DNA of 64,000 nucleotides from JBFHFS01 sp041583495 (GCA_041583495.1 JBFHFS010000018.1:1-64000), one strand, 5' to 3'; shown: positions 8,204 through 16,593, numbered from the stretch's first letter. Notes: generated by a model from the sequence alone, not told the origin. Translations and numbers: made by a program.

Positions 8204-9637
8204 TTAATGGGTTACCACCATTTTTTTTGTCGTTCCTTTCACCCCATCGGCATACAAAGCGTAGAAAAACAAATTGGCTGTAGCATCATTCACAACATAG
8301 TTGTATGACCCTGCACCACGTTGGTTAATTTTTATTTTTTCCACCAATTGTCCCTGCTGGGAATAAATTAAAATGAAAGCCTCCTGAATGCCCGAGTTGA
8401 TATTAAACGGGATTTGGGTTGACGTACTAAAGGGGTTGGGAATATTTTGATCAAGGGAGGAACTTTTTAATCCCGATGAAAGGTCCTTAACCCCTGTGCT
8501 CATGGCAGAGATAATTTCCTGTAACGCCACAATGGTTTGCTTCAGTTCATCGATCTGGTTTTGTTGCTCAACCAGGAGGCCTGAGAGATCTATTTCATTT
8601 CCATTGGAGATAGAAAGCACAGAACCTTCAAGCGACAGAATTTGTTCATCGGTATTATCCATAAAAGCAGTCAGATCGACCTTCGCGTCAACACCACTTA
8701 TACTTAGACTGCTGTCGGTCAACGACAAAGACTGACTGCTCTTCCACGAAACCCATTCGGTACCATTAAAAAGCTTTAACAAATGGTCGGTTGCATCCAT
8801 ATACAAATCACCCTCGTTGGCTTCAAAAGCTTCCATGGTACGGGGAGAGAACCGCAACAGACTATCGAGTTTGATGTTTCCTTTCACATCCAGCGTTTCT
8901 TCAGGACTCCATGTGCCAAGTCCAACATTTCCGGTTGCTCTTAAAGTCAATGAATTGGTAGGTGTCCCAGGCTGAATTCTAAAGGGCAGGCGATTATCAT
9001 TTTCTACATCGCGGATAAAAAAGTTGGTTTCATTTCCAGCCACATCCCAGGTTGAGGGACCCCATCCCATCGAATTGTCTTGCTGTAATCGGATAGCCGG
9101 TGTATCCCCATTCAGCAAATGCAGTTTTACGGAAGCATTTTCTGTTCCCAGACCAATATTTCCATCTCCATTCAGGTGAAAAGAATTGGTAGAAGCCCCG
9201 GCCATGATCTTAAAAGGATATTGGTTTCCGGAAACATCCTGTACCGAAAAATAATTTTCGCCTCCGCTTTCACTTGAGTTGGCTTCAATGAGCCAGTCGT
9301 TGGCCGGGAATCCACCCGAGGGAGTACTCGAGTCGTCGAATAAAATACGCAGATTATTTTCCTTTAAAATGACCGTATTCAACCCAAAGTCCTGCCCATC
9401 TGTAATGTCAACGCCTACTCCCAAACTCCCCTTCACGTAGAGCGTGTCGGCATCAACCGAAGCTGATTCGTCAGGTATATCCTGATTCGAGGCTACCCTG
9501 TTTACCACAGAAGTGGTCTTTAGAACTTCCACCCTGTTCGGCATAGAGGTTTGCGCCCTGCCCGATTCGTTTACCTGCGAATAACCTATAGATGAGCATA
9601 TTGTTACTCCGGCAAGCATTAAAAAAAATCGTCTCAT
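8204..9637 (-). CDS. Type IX-secreted fibre-like surface protein
   Basis: A 477-residue protein. It has a signal peptide (about 1-20, ending GYSQ), a middle region with repeated GNIGLGT / GNVGLGT units followed by KLHLLNGD or ETLDVKG, and a region of beta-rich repeats (about 290-360) with a short coiled segment (QNQIDELKQTIVALQEI). A C-terminal domain of about 80 residues begins QNIPNPFSTSTQIPF. The GxxGLGT units resemble phage-tail-fibre-like surface proteins of Bacteroidota. The C-terminal PNPFS start, late GSYNY and ending KMVVTH match type A sorting domains removed during type IX export. It is probably displayed on or released from the cell surface. The ligand is unknown. Confidence 0.75.
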   Translation of the reverse strand: MRRFFLMLAGVTICSSIGYSQVNESGRAQTSMPNRVEVLKTTSVVNRVASNQDIPDESASVDADTLYVKGSLGVGVDITDGQDFGLNTVILKENNLRILFDDSSTPSGGFPANDWLIEANSSESGGENYFSVQDVSGNQYPFKIMAGASTNSFHLNGDGNIGLGTENASVKLHLLNGDTPAIRLQQDNSMGWGPSTWDVAGNETNFFIRDVENDNRLPFRIQPGTPTNSLTLRATGNVGLGTWSPEETLDVKGNIKLDSLLRFSPRTMEAFEANEGDLYMDATDHLLKLFNGTEWVSWKSSQSLSLTDSSLSISGVDAKVDLTAFMDNTDEQILSLEGSVLSISNGNEIDLSGLLVEQQNQIDELKQTIVALQEIISAMSTGVKDLSSGLKSSSLDQNIPNPFSTSTQIPFNINSGIQEAFILIYSQQGQLVEKIKINQRGAGSYNYVVNDATANLFFYALYADGVKGTTKKMVVTH

Positions 9638-9797
9638 TCTCTTAGTAATTTTGATGTTTAGTAGTACCGAAAAGTAATCATTTTGATGAGGATAGAATCC
9701 TTTTTGAGCCTTTTTTCTCCGTAAAAAAAAGTGCCGGTGAAAAGTGATGATTCTAACCAGTGCGGGAACTCATCCCAACAAAAAAAAGACGATGGTA

Positions 9798-9846
9798 TTT
9801 GGCAATTTGAAAAAAGTACTTACTTTTGTTCGCATAATTACGAACA
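9798..9846 (+). promoter_or_regulatory. Promoter and ArsR-type operator of the first ars regulator
   Basis: TTTG (9798-9801), a 19-base spacer and TACTTTTG (9821-9828) form a consensus Bacteroidota promoter. The palindrome TGTTCG-N8-CGAACA (9827-9846) overlaps the end of the -7 box and ends 3 bases before the ATG at 9850. Occupancy by the regulator would block initiation. Near-identical palindromes lie at 10166 and 11643. Confidence 0.75.
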
Positions 9847-9849
9847 GAC

Positions 9850-10149
9850 ATGCCCACTAAAACCGTGACAACCGAAAAACATAAAAGGACGGCCCGTTAT
9901 GCCAAAGCGATGGGACATCCCATACGCATGTATCTTTTGGAATTGCTTTCGAAGCAAAGTTGTTGTTACAGCGGCGATGTAAGCGAGGAGTTGCCCATTG
10001 CAAAATCGACGTTATCGCAACACCTGAAAGAGTTAAAGGATGCCGGGTTGATTCAGGGAGAAATTGAATCTCCAAGAATTAAGTATTGCATCAACAAAGA
10101 AAACTGGAAAGAAGCTCAACAACTTTTTAAACAATTTCTGGCAATCTAA
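9850..10149 (+). CDS. arsR: ArsR/SmtB-family metalloregulator
   Basis: A 99-residue winged-helix repressor. The recognition helix region reads KSTLSQHLKELKDAGL, and an adjacent cysteine pair C38-C39 (KQSCCYSGD) lies in the segment where ArsR-type repressors bind As(III)/Sb(III). A third Cys (YCIN) lies further on, in the wing region. Derepression on metalloid binding is family knowledge; the inducer is inferred from the arsF/arsG-like genes that follow. The operator ends almost at its start codon, so it is probably autoregulated. Similar operators precede the genes at 10237 and 11678. Confidence 0.88.
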   Translation: MPTKTVTTEKHKRTARYAKAMGHPIRMYLLELLSKQSCCYSGDVSEELPIAKSTLSQHLKELKDAGLIQGEIESPRIKYCINKENWKEAQQLFKQFLAI

Positions 10150-10165
10150 AAAAATTTACCCTCAA

Positions 10166-10185
10166 TGTTCGTCGTTTTGCGAATA
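10166..10185 (+). promoter_or_regulatory. Second copy of the ArsR-type palindrome, upstream of the arsE-like gene
   Basis: TGTTCG-N8-CGAATA has one mismatch to the copy at 9827. It is preceded by an A-run and TTTAC, with 6 bases between TTTAC and the palindrome, exactly as at 11643. It lies in the gap between arsR and the arsE-like gene. A frame that could start inside it at 10165 is therefore unlikely to be translated from there. Confidence 0.65.
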
Positions 10186-10236
10186 GCGAATAAAAAAAAT
10201 GAAAAAATGGATTTTAATAATTTAAAACTTACAACC

Positions 10237-10470
10237 ATGGAGATCAAAGTTCTGGGCACCGGATGTGCCAAATGTAAAGCCCTTGAAAAAGCAACCCGGG
10301 AAGCGGTTGAACAGACAGGGGTAAGCGCAATGGTTACCAAAGTGGAAGACATTGTTGAAATAATGAAATACAACGTCATGACAACTCCTGCCTTAGTTGT
10401 TGATGGTGAAATTGTAGTGAAAGGAAAAGTTCCTTCGGTAGATGAAATTTCCAAGTTCTTAACCAAATAA
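10237..10470 (+). CDS. Small thioredoxin-like redox-active disulfide protein (ArsE-like)
   Basis: A 77-residue protein of the small thioredoxin-fold group (redox-active disulfide protein 2 type), with the motif TGCAKC (C10, C13) after the first strand and a cis-proline region at MTTPALVVDG. It has no signal peptide, so it should act in the cytoplasm. Its position directly before arsF- and arsG-like genes matches the arsE-arsF-arsG order described for aromatic arsenical resistance in Shewanella. The ArsE identity is inferred from this order. The frame is open 24 codons further upstream, but ATG 10237 starts the domain and the upstream codons run through the operator at 10166. Confidence 0.7.
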   Translation: MEIKVLGTGCAKCKALEKATREAVEQTGVSAMVTKVEDIVEIMKYNVMTTPALVVDGEIVVKGKVPSVDEISKFLTK

Positions 10471-10481
10471 TCCATTCAGAA

Positions 10482-10925
10482 ATGAAAACATTAATCAGCA
10501 CCTTAAGTCTCATCTTTTTTGTAGGAGTCATTGGCGTATCGGCACAATGCTGTGGCACAACCACCACCAACAATTCAACCTGCGCAAAAACCACAGCTTG
10601 TTGTTCCGACACTCAAAAATCCAGCGAAGTAAAAGCTTATTATTTTCATGGTAGCCGTAGATGCGTCACTTGTCAGGCGGTAGAAGCCGTTTCGAAAGAA
10701 GCCATTAAAGAGTATTATGGCGACAAGGTAACTTTTGAATCCATTAACGCCGAGGAAAAAGGGAACAACACATTGTTGGAAAAATATAACGTTACCGGAA
10801 CGGCCCTTTTGATTGTCAACGGAACCAAAACGGTGAACATGACCAACGATGCCTTTTTAAATGCCCGTACCAATCCCGACAAATTGAAAAGTAAATTGAA
10901 ATCCACCATTGATTCAATGATGTAG
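10482..10925 (+). CDS. arsF: Exported Cys-rich thioredoxin-like protein, ArsF family
   Basis: A 147-residue protein with a signal peptide (about 1-21, ending VSAQ). The Cys-rich linker has C23-C24, C34 and C40-C41, and a thioredoxin-fold domain with C61-V-T-C64 follows. The cysteine pairs and the HGSRRCVTCQA motif match proteins annotated as ArsF-type subunits of nitrophenylarsenical reduction. In Shewanella, ArsE and ArsF together support reduction of nitroaromatic arsenicals; here the role is inferred from family and order. It lies 11 bases after the arsE-like gene and 2 bases before arsG, and is certainly cotranscribed with arsG. Confidence 0.75.
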   Translation: MKTLISTLSLIFFVGVIGVSAQCCGTTTTNNSTCAKTTACCSDTQKSSEVKAYYFHGSRRCVTCQAVEAVSKEAIKEYYGDKVTFESINAEEKGNNTLLEKYNVTGTALLIVNGTKTVNMTNDAFLNARTNPDKLKSKLKSTIDSMM

Positions 10926-10927
10926 GC

Positions 10928-11626
10928 ATGGAGGTATTACAAAATTTTCTGGAAACCTCACAGTTTCCCATATTTACGGCATTTATCCTGGGACTTATGA
11001 CCGCCATAAGTCCCTGCCCTTTGGCCACCAACATTACAGCCATTGGTTTTATCAGTAAAGACATTGATAGCCAACGCAAGGTTTTTGTCAACGGGTTGGT
11101 TTATACTTTGGGTCGGGCCATTTCATACACGGTTATTGGGTTACTGTTCTTTTTTGGAGCCAGCCAATTCGAATTTGCAGGGTTCTTTCAGGAGTGGGGC
11201 GAAAAATTATTGGGTCCCCTTTTAATCGTAATCGGCTTGTTTATGCTAGGGGTCTTAAAACTCAAGATCCCGGGAGTTGGTTCGTTAACCGAAAAAATGG
11301 AGCGCAAATCCAACAGCGGTTTTTGGGGCGTTCTTTTATTGGGTATCGTTTTCGCACTGGCCTTTTGCCCCTACAGCGGTGTCCTTTATTTCGGTATGTT
11401 AATGCCCATGACCATCAGTAGCGTCAGTGGTTTGTATTTACCCCTGTTTTTTGCCATTGCCACAGGAATACCCGTGATCATTTTTGCATGGCTCATTGCC
11501 TTTAGCGTTGGTTCAATCGGCAATGTTTACAATAAGCTGAAAAATTTCGAGCTCTGGTTCAGACGAGTCGTTGCCCTGGTGTTCATTGTGGTTGGTCTGT
11601 ATTATATTATTACGATTTATTTGTAA
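10928..11626 (+). CDS. arsG: ArsG-type membrane permease (CcdA/DsbD-like fold)
   Basis: A 232-residue polytopic membrane protein with about six transmembrane segments. Cys residues lie in the first (SPCPLAT) and fourth (AFCPYSGV) helices, the hallmark of the CcdA/DsbD transmembrane fold. The closest named group is the ArsG-family efflux permease for aromatic aminoarsenicals; a general thiol-electron transporter (CcdA) is the alternative. The company of arsF, just 2 bases upstream, favours ArsG. It would export, or pass reducing power for, the product of ArsEF. Confidence 0.75.
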   Translation: MEVLQNFLETSQFPIFTAFILGLMTAISPCPLATNITAIGFISKDIDSQRKVFVNGLVYTLGRAISYTVIGLLFFFGASQFEFAGFFQEWGEKLLGPLLIVIGLFMLGVLKLKIPGVGSLTEKMERKSNSGFWGVLLLGIVFALAFCPYSGVLYFGMLMPMTISSVSGLYLPLFFAIATGIPVIIFAWLIAFSVGSIGNVYNKLKNFELWFRRVVALVFIVVGLYYIITIYL

Positions 11627-11642
11627 AAAAATTTACGTTGCC

Positions 11643-11662
11643 TGTTCGCCTTTTAACGAACA
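11643..11662 (+). promoter_or_regulatory. Third copy of the ArsR-type palindrome, upstream of the ArsP-type permease
   Basis: TGTTCG-N8-CGAACA is identical in both arms to the copy at 9827 and shares the preceding A-run, TTTAC and N6 with the copy at 10166. It ends 15 bases before the ATG at 11678. It marks a further promoter for the genes from 11678 onward, which would put them under the same regulator. Confidence 0.7.
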
Positions 11663-11677
11663 GTAAAATTGAGAATA

Positions 11678-12805
11678 ATGGAGAAGTTGAATTCTTTAAT
11701 AGAAAGCAGGAGCAACGCAAAGAGCGTTGCTCCTGCCCTTGAAAACCCTGGTGAAATGATTCAGGTTAACAAAAGCAAAGTACGACTGGTAACTTCAATC
11801 GCGATTATCTTACCCCTTTTAATCGCTCTGTACCATTATTTACCCGGTCTGGTTGACGCCTTTACGTTTGATTTTATAAAACTCAACCCCGAATCCCATT
11901 TAGGGGAAGCGGTCAATTTTTTCTTTTACGACACCATAAAAATCTTAATTCTGCTGTTCCTTATCAGCAGTTTAATGGGCGTTATCAATGCCTATTTCCC
12001 CGTTGATCGTCTAAGAATTTACCTGACAACCAAAAAGATGTATGGCCTGGAATATTTCTTTGCCTCCTTTTTTGGGGCCGTCACCCCATTTTGTTCCTGT
12101 TCATCCATCCCGTTGTTTATTGGCTTTGTAAAGGGCGGCATTCCATTAGGGGTCACCTTTGCATATCTGATCACTTCTCCCCTGGTAAATGAGGTCGCCG
12201 TGGCCATGTTTTTAGGTCTGTTTGGTTTTAAGGCCACCGTAATCTATACCGGAACGGGGATCCTGATGGGAATGATAGGTGGTTTTATTCTGGGAAAACT
12301 TAAACTCGACAAATACCTAAGTGACTGGGTACGTCAGATACAGGAAAATGCGATTCAGGAAAACGAGGAATGGGATGGGGAAAAAACCTCCTTTTTAGAC
12401 CGTCTTCCAACGATTATTAAAGATGGTTGGGATATTGTTCGAAAGGTTCTTTTGTACGTGATAATTGGGATTGCCATTGGAGCGGCCATGCATGGTTACG
12501 TTCCCGAGAATTTCTTTACTGAATTTTTATCCGCCGATAAATGGTATGCCGTTCCACTGGCCGTAATTCTTGCCGTGCCCATGTATGCCAATGCAGCCGG
12601 GATAGTTCCGGTTATCCAGGTGTTTGTGGCCAAAGGGGTACCGCTGGGCACAGCCATTGCTTTTATGATGGCCGTTGTGGGGCTATCATTGCCCGAAGCA
12701 ACCTTGTTAAAGAAAGTAATGAAATGGAAGTTAATCGGCATTTTCTTTGGGACCATCACCTTGTTCATCATTGTTCTCGGATTTTTGTTTAATCTGGTGC
12801 TTTAA
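11678..12805 (+). CDS. ArsP-type permease (PF03773 family)
   Basis: A 375-residue protein with about eight to nine transmembrane segments. The signature TPFCSCSSIPLFIGF lies in an early membrane segment (about residues 136-150) and ITSPLVNEVAVAMF follows, both typical of the permease family that includes ArsP. Characterised ArsP proteins export trivalent organoarsenicals such as methylarsenite and reduced aromatic arsenicals, but other family members may move other metals. The cytoplasmic loop at about 215-245 is charged. A TTG three codons upstream is in frame, but ATG 11678 follows a purine-rich GAGAATA. The ArsR-type operator lies just upstream. Confidence 0.8.
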   Translation: MEKLNSLIESRSNAKSVAPALENPGEMIQVNKSKVRLVTSIAIILPLLIALYHYLPGLVDAFTFDFIKLNPESHLGEAVNFFFYDTIKILILLFLISSLMGVINAYFPVDRLRIYLTTKKMYGLEYFFASFFGAVTPFCSCSSIPLFIGFVKGGIPLGVTFAYLITSPLVNEVAVAMFLGLFGFKATVIYTGTGILMGMIGGFILGKLKLDKYLSDWVRQIQENAIQENEEWDGEKTSFLDRLPTIIKDGWDIVRKVLLYVIIGIAIGAAMHGYVPENFFTEFLSADKWYAVPLAVILAVPMYANAAGIVPVIQVFVAKGVPLGTAIAFMMAVVGLSLPEATLLKKVMKWKLIGIFFGTITLFIIVLGFLFNLVL

Positions 12806-12815
12806 TCCTTCGAAC

Positions 12816-13040
12816 ATGATTCGACGACTTGTATTGTTTTTTATACTGACCCTTACAGGCCACATTTTGGCACAATCAACAGACAAATCGTTCAAACCAT
12901 CGGGTAAGCCCATCGTTCAGGTGTTTGGAACAGCCGCTTACGATTTTGAAAACAACACCTATGGGTACAGTTTAGGACGGGCCCATCTGGGATTTCAATA
13001 TCAGTTTGATAAAAAATGGAGTGCCAAAATAATTCATTAG
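12816..13040 (+). pseudogene. Truncated outer-membrane porin remnant
   Basis: Only 74 codons are present: a signal peptide (MIRRLVLFFILTLTGHILAQ), then KPIVQVFGTAAYDFENN and GRAHLGFQYQFDKKWSAKII, which look like the first strands of a phosphate-selective-porin type barrel. The frame stops with TAG at 13038, where full-length relatives continue for several hundred residues. The next gene starts 7 bases later, so the remainder was deleted rather than frameshifted. A complete porin of similar type lies at 14683. The stub could still be exported, but it cannot form a barrel. Confidence 0.6.
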
Positions 13041-13047
13041 CGAAAAG

Positions 13048-13521
13048 ATGATTAAAAAAGTGCTACCGTGGGTAATCTTCAGTTTGTTTTTCGGATTGAT
13101 CGTTATTGGTTTCGCCCTGAAGGACCAATTAAACCAACACTTGTCTGAAATGATGAAGCTACAGGCCTCCCCCGAAACAATCGTTACGGGGAATGCCTTG
13201 ATTGATTCATTATACAACTATTCGGAGAACGGCTTAAACTATGAAATCACCTTTCTCGAATTCGGGGCAACCGGTTGTTCTGCCTGTAAACGCATGGAAG
13301 GGGTTATGGAGGAGATCCGGGAAAAATATCCTGAAAAGATCAATGTGGTATTTCTGAATGTTTTAAAACCTGAAAGTCAAAACCTGATGAAATTATTTGG
13401 CATTGCCACCATTCCCACACAGGTACTTTTGGATAAAACCGGAAAGGAATATTTCCGGCACACAGGCTATCTTTCTACCGAAGAATTGGTTCCAAGACTC
13501 ATACAGGAACCGTTGAATTAA
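13048..13521 (+). CDS. Membrane-anchored periplasmic thioredoxin-like protein
   Basis: A 157-residue protein with one N-terminal membrane segment (about 5-23), a short linker and a thioredoxin domain with GATGCSAC (C77, C80). The cis-proline region is IATIPTQVLL. It should work on the outer face of the inner membrane as a disulfide reductase or exchanger. It lies 7 bases after the porin stub and 25 bases before the TauE gene, so it belongs to the same operon. The partner protein is unknown; the CcdA-fold ArsG upstream could recharge it. Confidence 0.8.
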   Translation: MIKKVLPWVIFSLFFGLIVIGFALKDQLNQHLSEMMKLQASPETIVTGNALIDSLYNYSENGLNYEITFLEFGATGCSACKRMEGVMEEIREKYPEKINVVFLNVLKPESQNLMKLFGIATIPTQVLLDKTGKEYFRHTGYLSTEELVPRLIQEPLN

Positions 13522-13546
13522 AAATCATATAATAAAAAAAAAATAG

Positions 13547-14284
13547 ATGGATTATTTAGTTGGAGGCATTTCATTTGTCGCCGCCTTTATTTTTTCGCTT
13601 GGGGGTGTAGGAGCCGCCATTATATTGATTCCCATTTTAGTATCATTGGGAATTCCCATTAACATAGCCAAACCTGTGGGTCTGTTTTATAATACCGTGA
13701 GTTTAACCGGTGCCAGTTTATCAAACATAAAGCACAAAAGGCTGGATTTCAGAACAGGCATACCCATCATCATCTTTTCGTTTTTATTTGCCATCGTAGG
13801 GGCCTGGGGATCGCATTTCATCGCCAAAGAAATCATATTGATTCTGTTTATTGGATTTTTATTTTTCTCCGGATTGATGTTTCTGTTTCACAAGAAGAAG
13901 CAACAGGATTCCTATCGTGAGGACCGCCCCTACCTGGCCCTATCGTTAATCGGAGCTTTTGCCGGACTTATATCGGGGCTGCTGGGCGTTGGTGGAGGAG
14001 GAATTATTTCGCCCTTAATGTTAATGCTGGGGTTCAACCCTAAAAAAATAACCTCCATCACTGCCTTTGTGGTTCCATTTTCCTCCTTCTCAGGATTTTT
14101 AACCTACTGGGCAATGGGCAGTGTTGATTGGCCCTTGTTAGCCATCGCCTCATTGGCCGGGATTATTGGAGCCACCCTGGGCACTATGTTTATGCACAAA
14201 AAGCTTAACCCGCAAACCGTGAAAAGAATTTTAGCCATCATCCTTTTAGTTATAGCGGTGAAGCTTCTCTGGAATATCATTTAA
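13547..14284 (+). CDS. TauE/SafE family membrane exporter
   Basis: A 245-residue protein with about eight membrane segments in two related halves. The halves are seen as GGVGAAIILIPILVSLGIP near the start and GLLGVGGGGIISPLML in the middle, both typical of TauE/SafE. Family members are linked to export of sulfite or other sulfur-containing anions. It is followed 18 bases later by a rhodanese-like gene, a frequent pairing for sulfur trafficking. The substrate here is inferred from family only. Confidence 0.85.
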   Translation: MDYLVGGISFVAAFIFSLGGVGAAIILIPILVSLGIPINIAKPVGLFYNTVSLTGASLSNIKHKRLDFRTGIPIIIFSFLFAIVGAWGSHFIAKEIILILFIGFLFFSGLMFLFHKKKQQDSYREDRPYLALSLIGAFAGLISGLLGVGGGGIISPLMLMLGFNPKKITSITAFVVPFSSFSGFLTYWAMGSVDWPLLAIASLAGIIGATLGTMFMHKKLNPQTVKRILAIILLVIAVKLLWNII

Positions 14285-14302
14285 TTTTTAAAACATACGA
14301 TC

Positions 14303-14683
14303 ATGGAAAATGTATTACGAAAAATGAACTTTTCTTTTACAGGCACGGGTCAACATAAGATCATGCCTCAGGCTTTCCTGGAAAAAGAGAAGGCCCTGTT
14401 TCTTGACCTAAGGGCAAAAGAAGAAGTGGAGGTTTTGTCGTTTAATTTTAATTTCTGGAAAATAAAGGTGGTCAATATTCCTATTGATGAGCTCCCCGAT
14501 CGGTTGGACGAATTGCCCAAAGACAGCTTCATTGGGACATTTTGTGCCTCGGGAACACGCTCTGCATGGGCATACGTCTATTTACTATCAAAAGGGTATG
14601 AAAACGTAAAATGGATAGATGCTGGAAATGAAGATTTTGCGGCATTGATAAAACCGGGTTTTGTCTTCAAAGAAGTAAAATAA
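14303..14683 (+). CDS. Rhodanese-like single-domain sulfurtransferase
   Basis: A 126-residue cytoplasmic protein. The rhodanese domain has LFLDLRAKEEVE (CDC25-like motif A) and the active-site loop CASGTRS with C81 as the persulfide-bearing cysteine. The loop has six residues, as in sulfurtransferases rather than arsenate reductase-type Acr2 proteins (seven-residue loops). The loop length is by eye. It shares its last base with the start codon of the porin gene, indicating tight cotranscription. Confidence 0.8.
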   Translation: MENVLRKMNFSFTGTGQHKIMPQAFLEKEKALFLDLRAKEEVEVLSFNFNFWKIKVVNIPIDELPDRLDELPKDSFIGTFCASGTRSAWAYVYLLSKGYENVKWIDAGNEDFAALIKPGFVFKEVK

Positions 14684-15669
14684 TGAGGTATCTAACGCTG
14701 ATTATTTTGAGTTTTGCCCATTTGGTCGGGCTGGCTCAAAATAATGATAAACTACCAGTAAGCTGGCATGGTTACAGCCAGATCCGTTTTTCCAGCAACT
14801 TTAACGATGTCAACTCGTTTGCCCTGCGCCGGATGAAACTATGGGTAAATTCCACCCCTGGTTTTAATGAACATTGGGGATATAAAATACAAACGACGAT
14901 CACCAGTTGTCAAAACGAAAAATTCTTTCTGCAGGATGTCAAGGCTTTCTATCGGTCCAATAACTTTAAAATTAACTTAGGGCAATTTGTTCCTCAGTAT
15001 AGTTTACAGCGATTTCAACACGATTTCACTATTCCGCTCACGGAACGGTCAGCCGTCATTAATGCCTTAATTCCTAATGGGACTTTGGGCGTAAGAGATA
15101 TTGGCGCAGAAGTAAAATACAGCAGTTCAAATAAGGGTCTTGAAACCTGGGCAGGGATTTTTAACGGCTATGGCATTAAAGAATACCGCCTCGACAATTC
15201 AGGCATTTTGTTGACACATAAAACAGTGTTTCATATCTTTAGCCAGACGGTTGCCACCGGCTACTCGGTGATGTATCGAAAAGCAGACCAATTATCATTA
15301 TTATCGATATTGCCCGACTCGGTTCACTTTAGTGGCAATGACCTTAGATACAATCTGTTCGGAAAGGTTCGTTCTAAGAGATTTCAGTTTCAGGCAGAGT
15401 ACCTTTGGGCCACCCTGGATAATAAAACAGCCAATGGCTATTACTTTTTGACTACCTTGAATCTGGGTAAAAACCAGCTTGCTGCCTCCTGGAATCAATA
15501 TAACGACCTGATTGAAAGCACAAACGATGCACCTGTTGTTCATTTGGGTTATAATTATTTATTCAACCATGATAAACTTAAACTTATGTTCGACAATGGG
15601 GCGCAGATTAACGACGGACAAATTCAAAACTATTTCTCGGCCCTCCAATTTCAACTGTTCTTTAACTGA
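14683..15669 (+). CDS. Outer-membrane porin (phosphate-selective porin O/P-like)
   Basis: A 328-residue protein. A signal peptide (about 1-18, ending GLAQ) is followed by alternating beta-strand sequence through the C-terminal FFN, the aromatic end typical of barrels. SFALRRMKLWVNSTP is the usual second strand of OprO/OprP-type proteins, and INLGQFVPQYSLQRFQ is the expected conserved strand. It should be a general anion or oligomer channel. Its place after TauE/SafE and rhodanese suggests that it forms the outer-membrane exit for the exported compound, which is inference. The start overlaps the rhodanese stop by one base. Confidence 0.75.
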   Translation: MRYLTLIILSFAHLVGLAQNNDKLPVSWHGYSQIRFSSNFNDVNSFALRRMKLWVNSTPGFNEHWGYKIQTTITSCQNEKFFLQDVKAFYRSNNFKINLGQFVPQYSLQRFQHDFTIPLTERSAVINALIPNGTLGVRDIGAEVKYSSSNKGLETWAGIFNGYGIKEYRLDNSGILLTHKTVFHIFSQTVATGYSVMYRKADQLSLLSILPDSVHFSGNDLRYNLFGKVRSKRFQFQAEYLWATLDNKTANGYYFLTTLNLGKNQLAASWNQYNDLIESTNDAPVVHLGYNYLFNHDKLKLMFDNGAQINDGQIQNYFSALQFQLFFN

Positions 15670-15674
15670 ATATT

Positions 15675-16574
15675 ATGGGTAACCACATAGAGCATCACCA
15701 CCACCACGAGGTAAGTGGCAAAAACTTAGGCTGGTCAATAGGATTAAATTTGGGGATTACACTTGCTGAATTTGTGGGTGGGATCATCTCGGGAAGTATG
15801 GCGCTACTGAGCGATGCCACGCACAATTTTAGCGATGTCATTTCTTTGGTGGTTAGCTATATTGCCAATAAGCTTACCAAACGAAAGGCGACTAATCATC
15901 AGACTTACGGTTTTAAACGTTCCGAGATCATTGCCGCCTTTATTAATTCGGCAACCTTAATCGTCCTTGCCTTATTTATTCTTTACGAAGGTATTCAACG
16001 TCTTTTTCAGCCTGTAACGGTTGCCGCCGGCTGGGTTATCTGGCTGGCACTGGCAAGTATTGTGGTAAACGGACTAAGTGTTTTGTTTATTCGCCATGAT
16101 GCCCGCGACAATATGAATATAAAATCGGCTTACCTGCATTTGTTTAGCGATATGCTTACCTCAATTGCCGTATTAATTGGTGGATTGACGATGAAATATT
16201 TTCAATGGTACTGGATCGATTCGGTTTTTTCGATTGCCATTGCCATTTATTTGCTTTTCACCAGTTGGGGAATTTTTAAGACCGCTTTACGTATTATGAT
16301 GCAGTTCACCCCATCCGACATTGAACTGCCCAAAATCGTTTCCCAGGTGGAAGCCATTACGGAAATAAAAAATATCCATCACGTCCATATCTGGCAAATC
16401 AATGAACACGATATTATGTTTGAAGCCCATGTTGATTTAAACCGGGACGTTAAAATCAGTGAGTTTGAAACAGTCTTGTCAAAAATAAAAGAGGTCCTTG
16501 CCCGGCATAAAATTGGTCATGTTACCATTCAACCGGAATATTCGGTGAGCGACAATAAACAAATAATACATTAA
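15675..16574 (+). CDS. Cation diffusion facilitator (CDF) metal exporter
   Basis: A 299-residue inner-membrane protein with six transmembrane segments and a cytoplasmic C-terminal domain. The N-terminus is His-rich (HIEHHHHHEV). TM2 carries the HxxxD metal site in SDATHNFSD, and TM5 carries the matching HLFSDMLTS. The ZitB/CzcD subgroup is the best match: H+-coupled export of Zn2+ and related divalent metals. It starts 6 bases after the porin gene, and the FmdE-like gene follows 20 bases later. Confidence 0.92.
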   Translation: MGNHIEHHHHHEVSGKNLGWSIGLNLGITLAEFVGGIISGSMALLSDATHNFSDVISLVVSYIANKLTKRKATNHQTYGFKRSEIIAAFINSATLIVLALFILYEGIQRLFQPVTVAAGWVIWLALASIVVNGLSVLFIRHDARDNMNIKSAYLHLFSDMLTSIAVLIGGLTMKYFQWYWIDSVFSIAIAIYLLFTSWGIFKTALRIMMQFTPSDIELPKIVSQVEAITEIKNIHHVHIWQINEHDIMFEAHVDLNRDVKISEFETVLSKIKEVLARHKIGHVTIQPEYSVSDNKQIIH

Positions 16575-16593
16575 CATTATAAAATTTAAATTC

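Noticed and set aside
10146..10475. 109-codon minus-strand frame over the arsE-like gene
   Set aside because: It is antisense to a thioredoxin-fold gene with a CxxC motif and to an operator; not credible.
15675..15715. Poly-His start of the CDF protein, like an affinity tag
   Set aside because: His-rich N-termini are normal in CDF zinc exporters; there is no sign of vector sequence.
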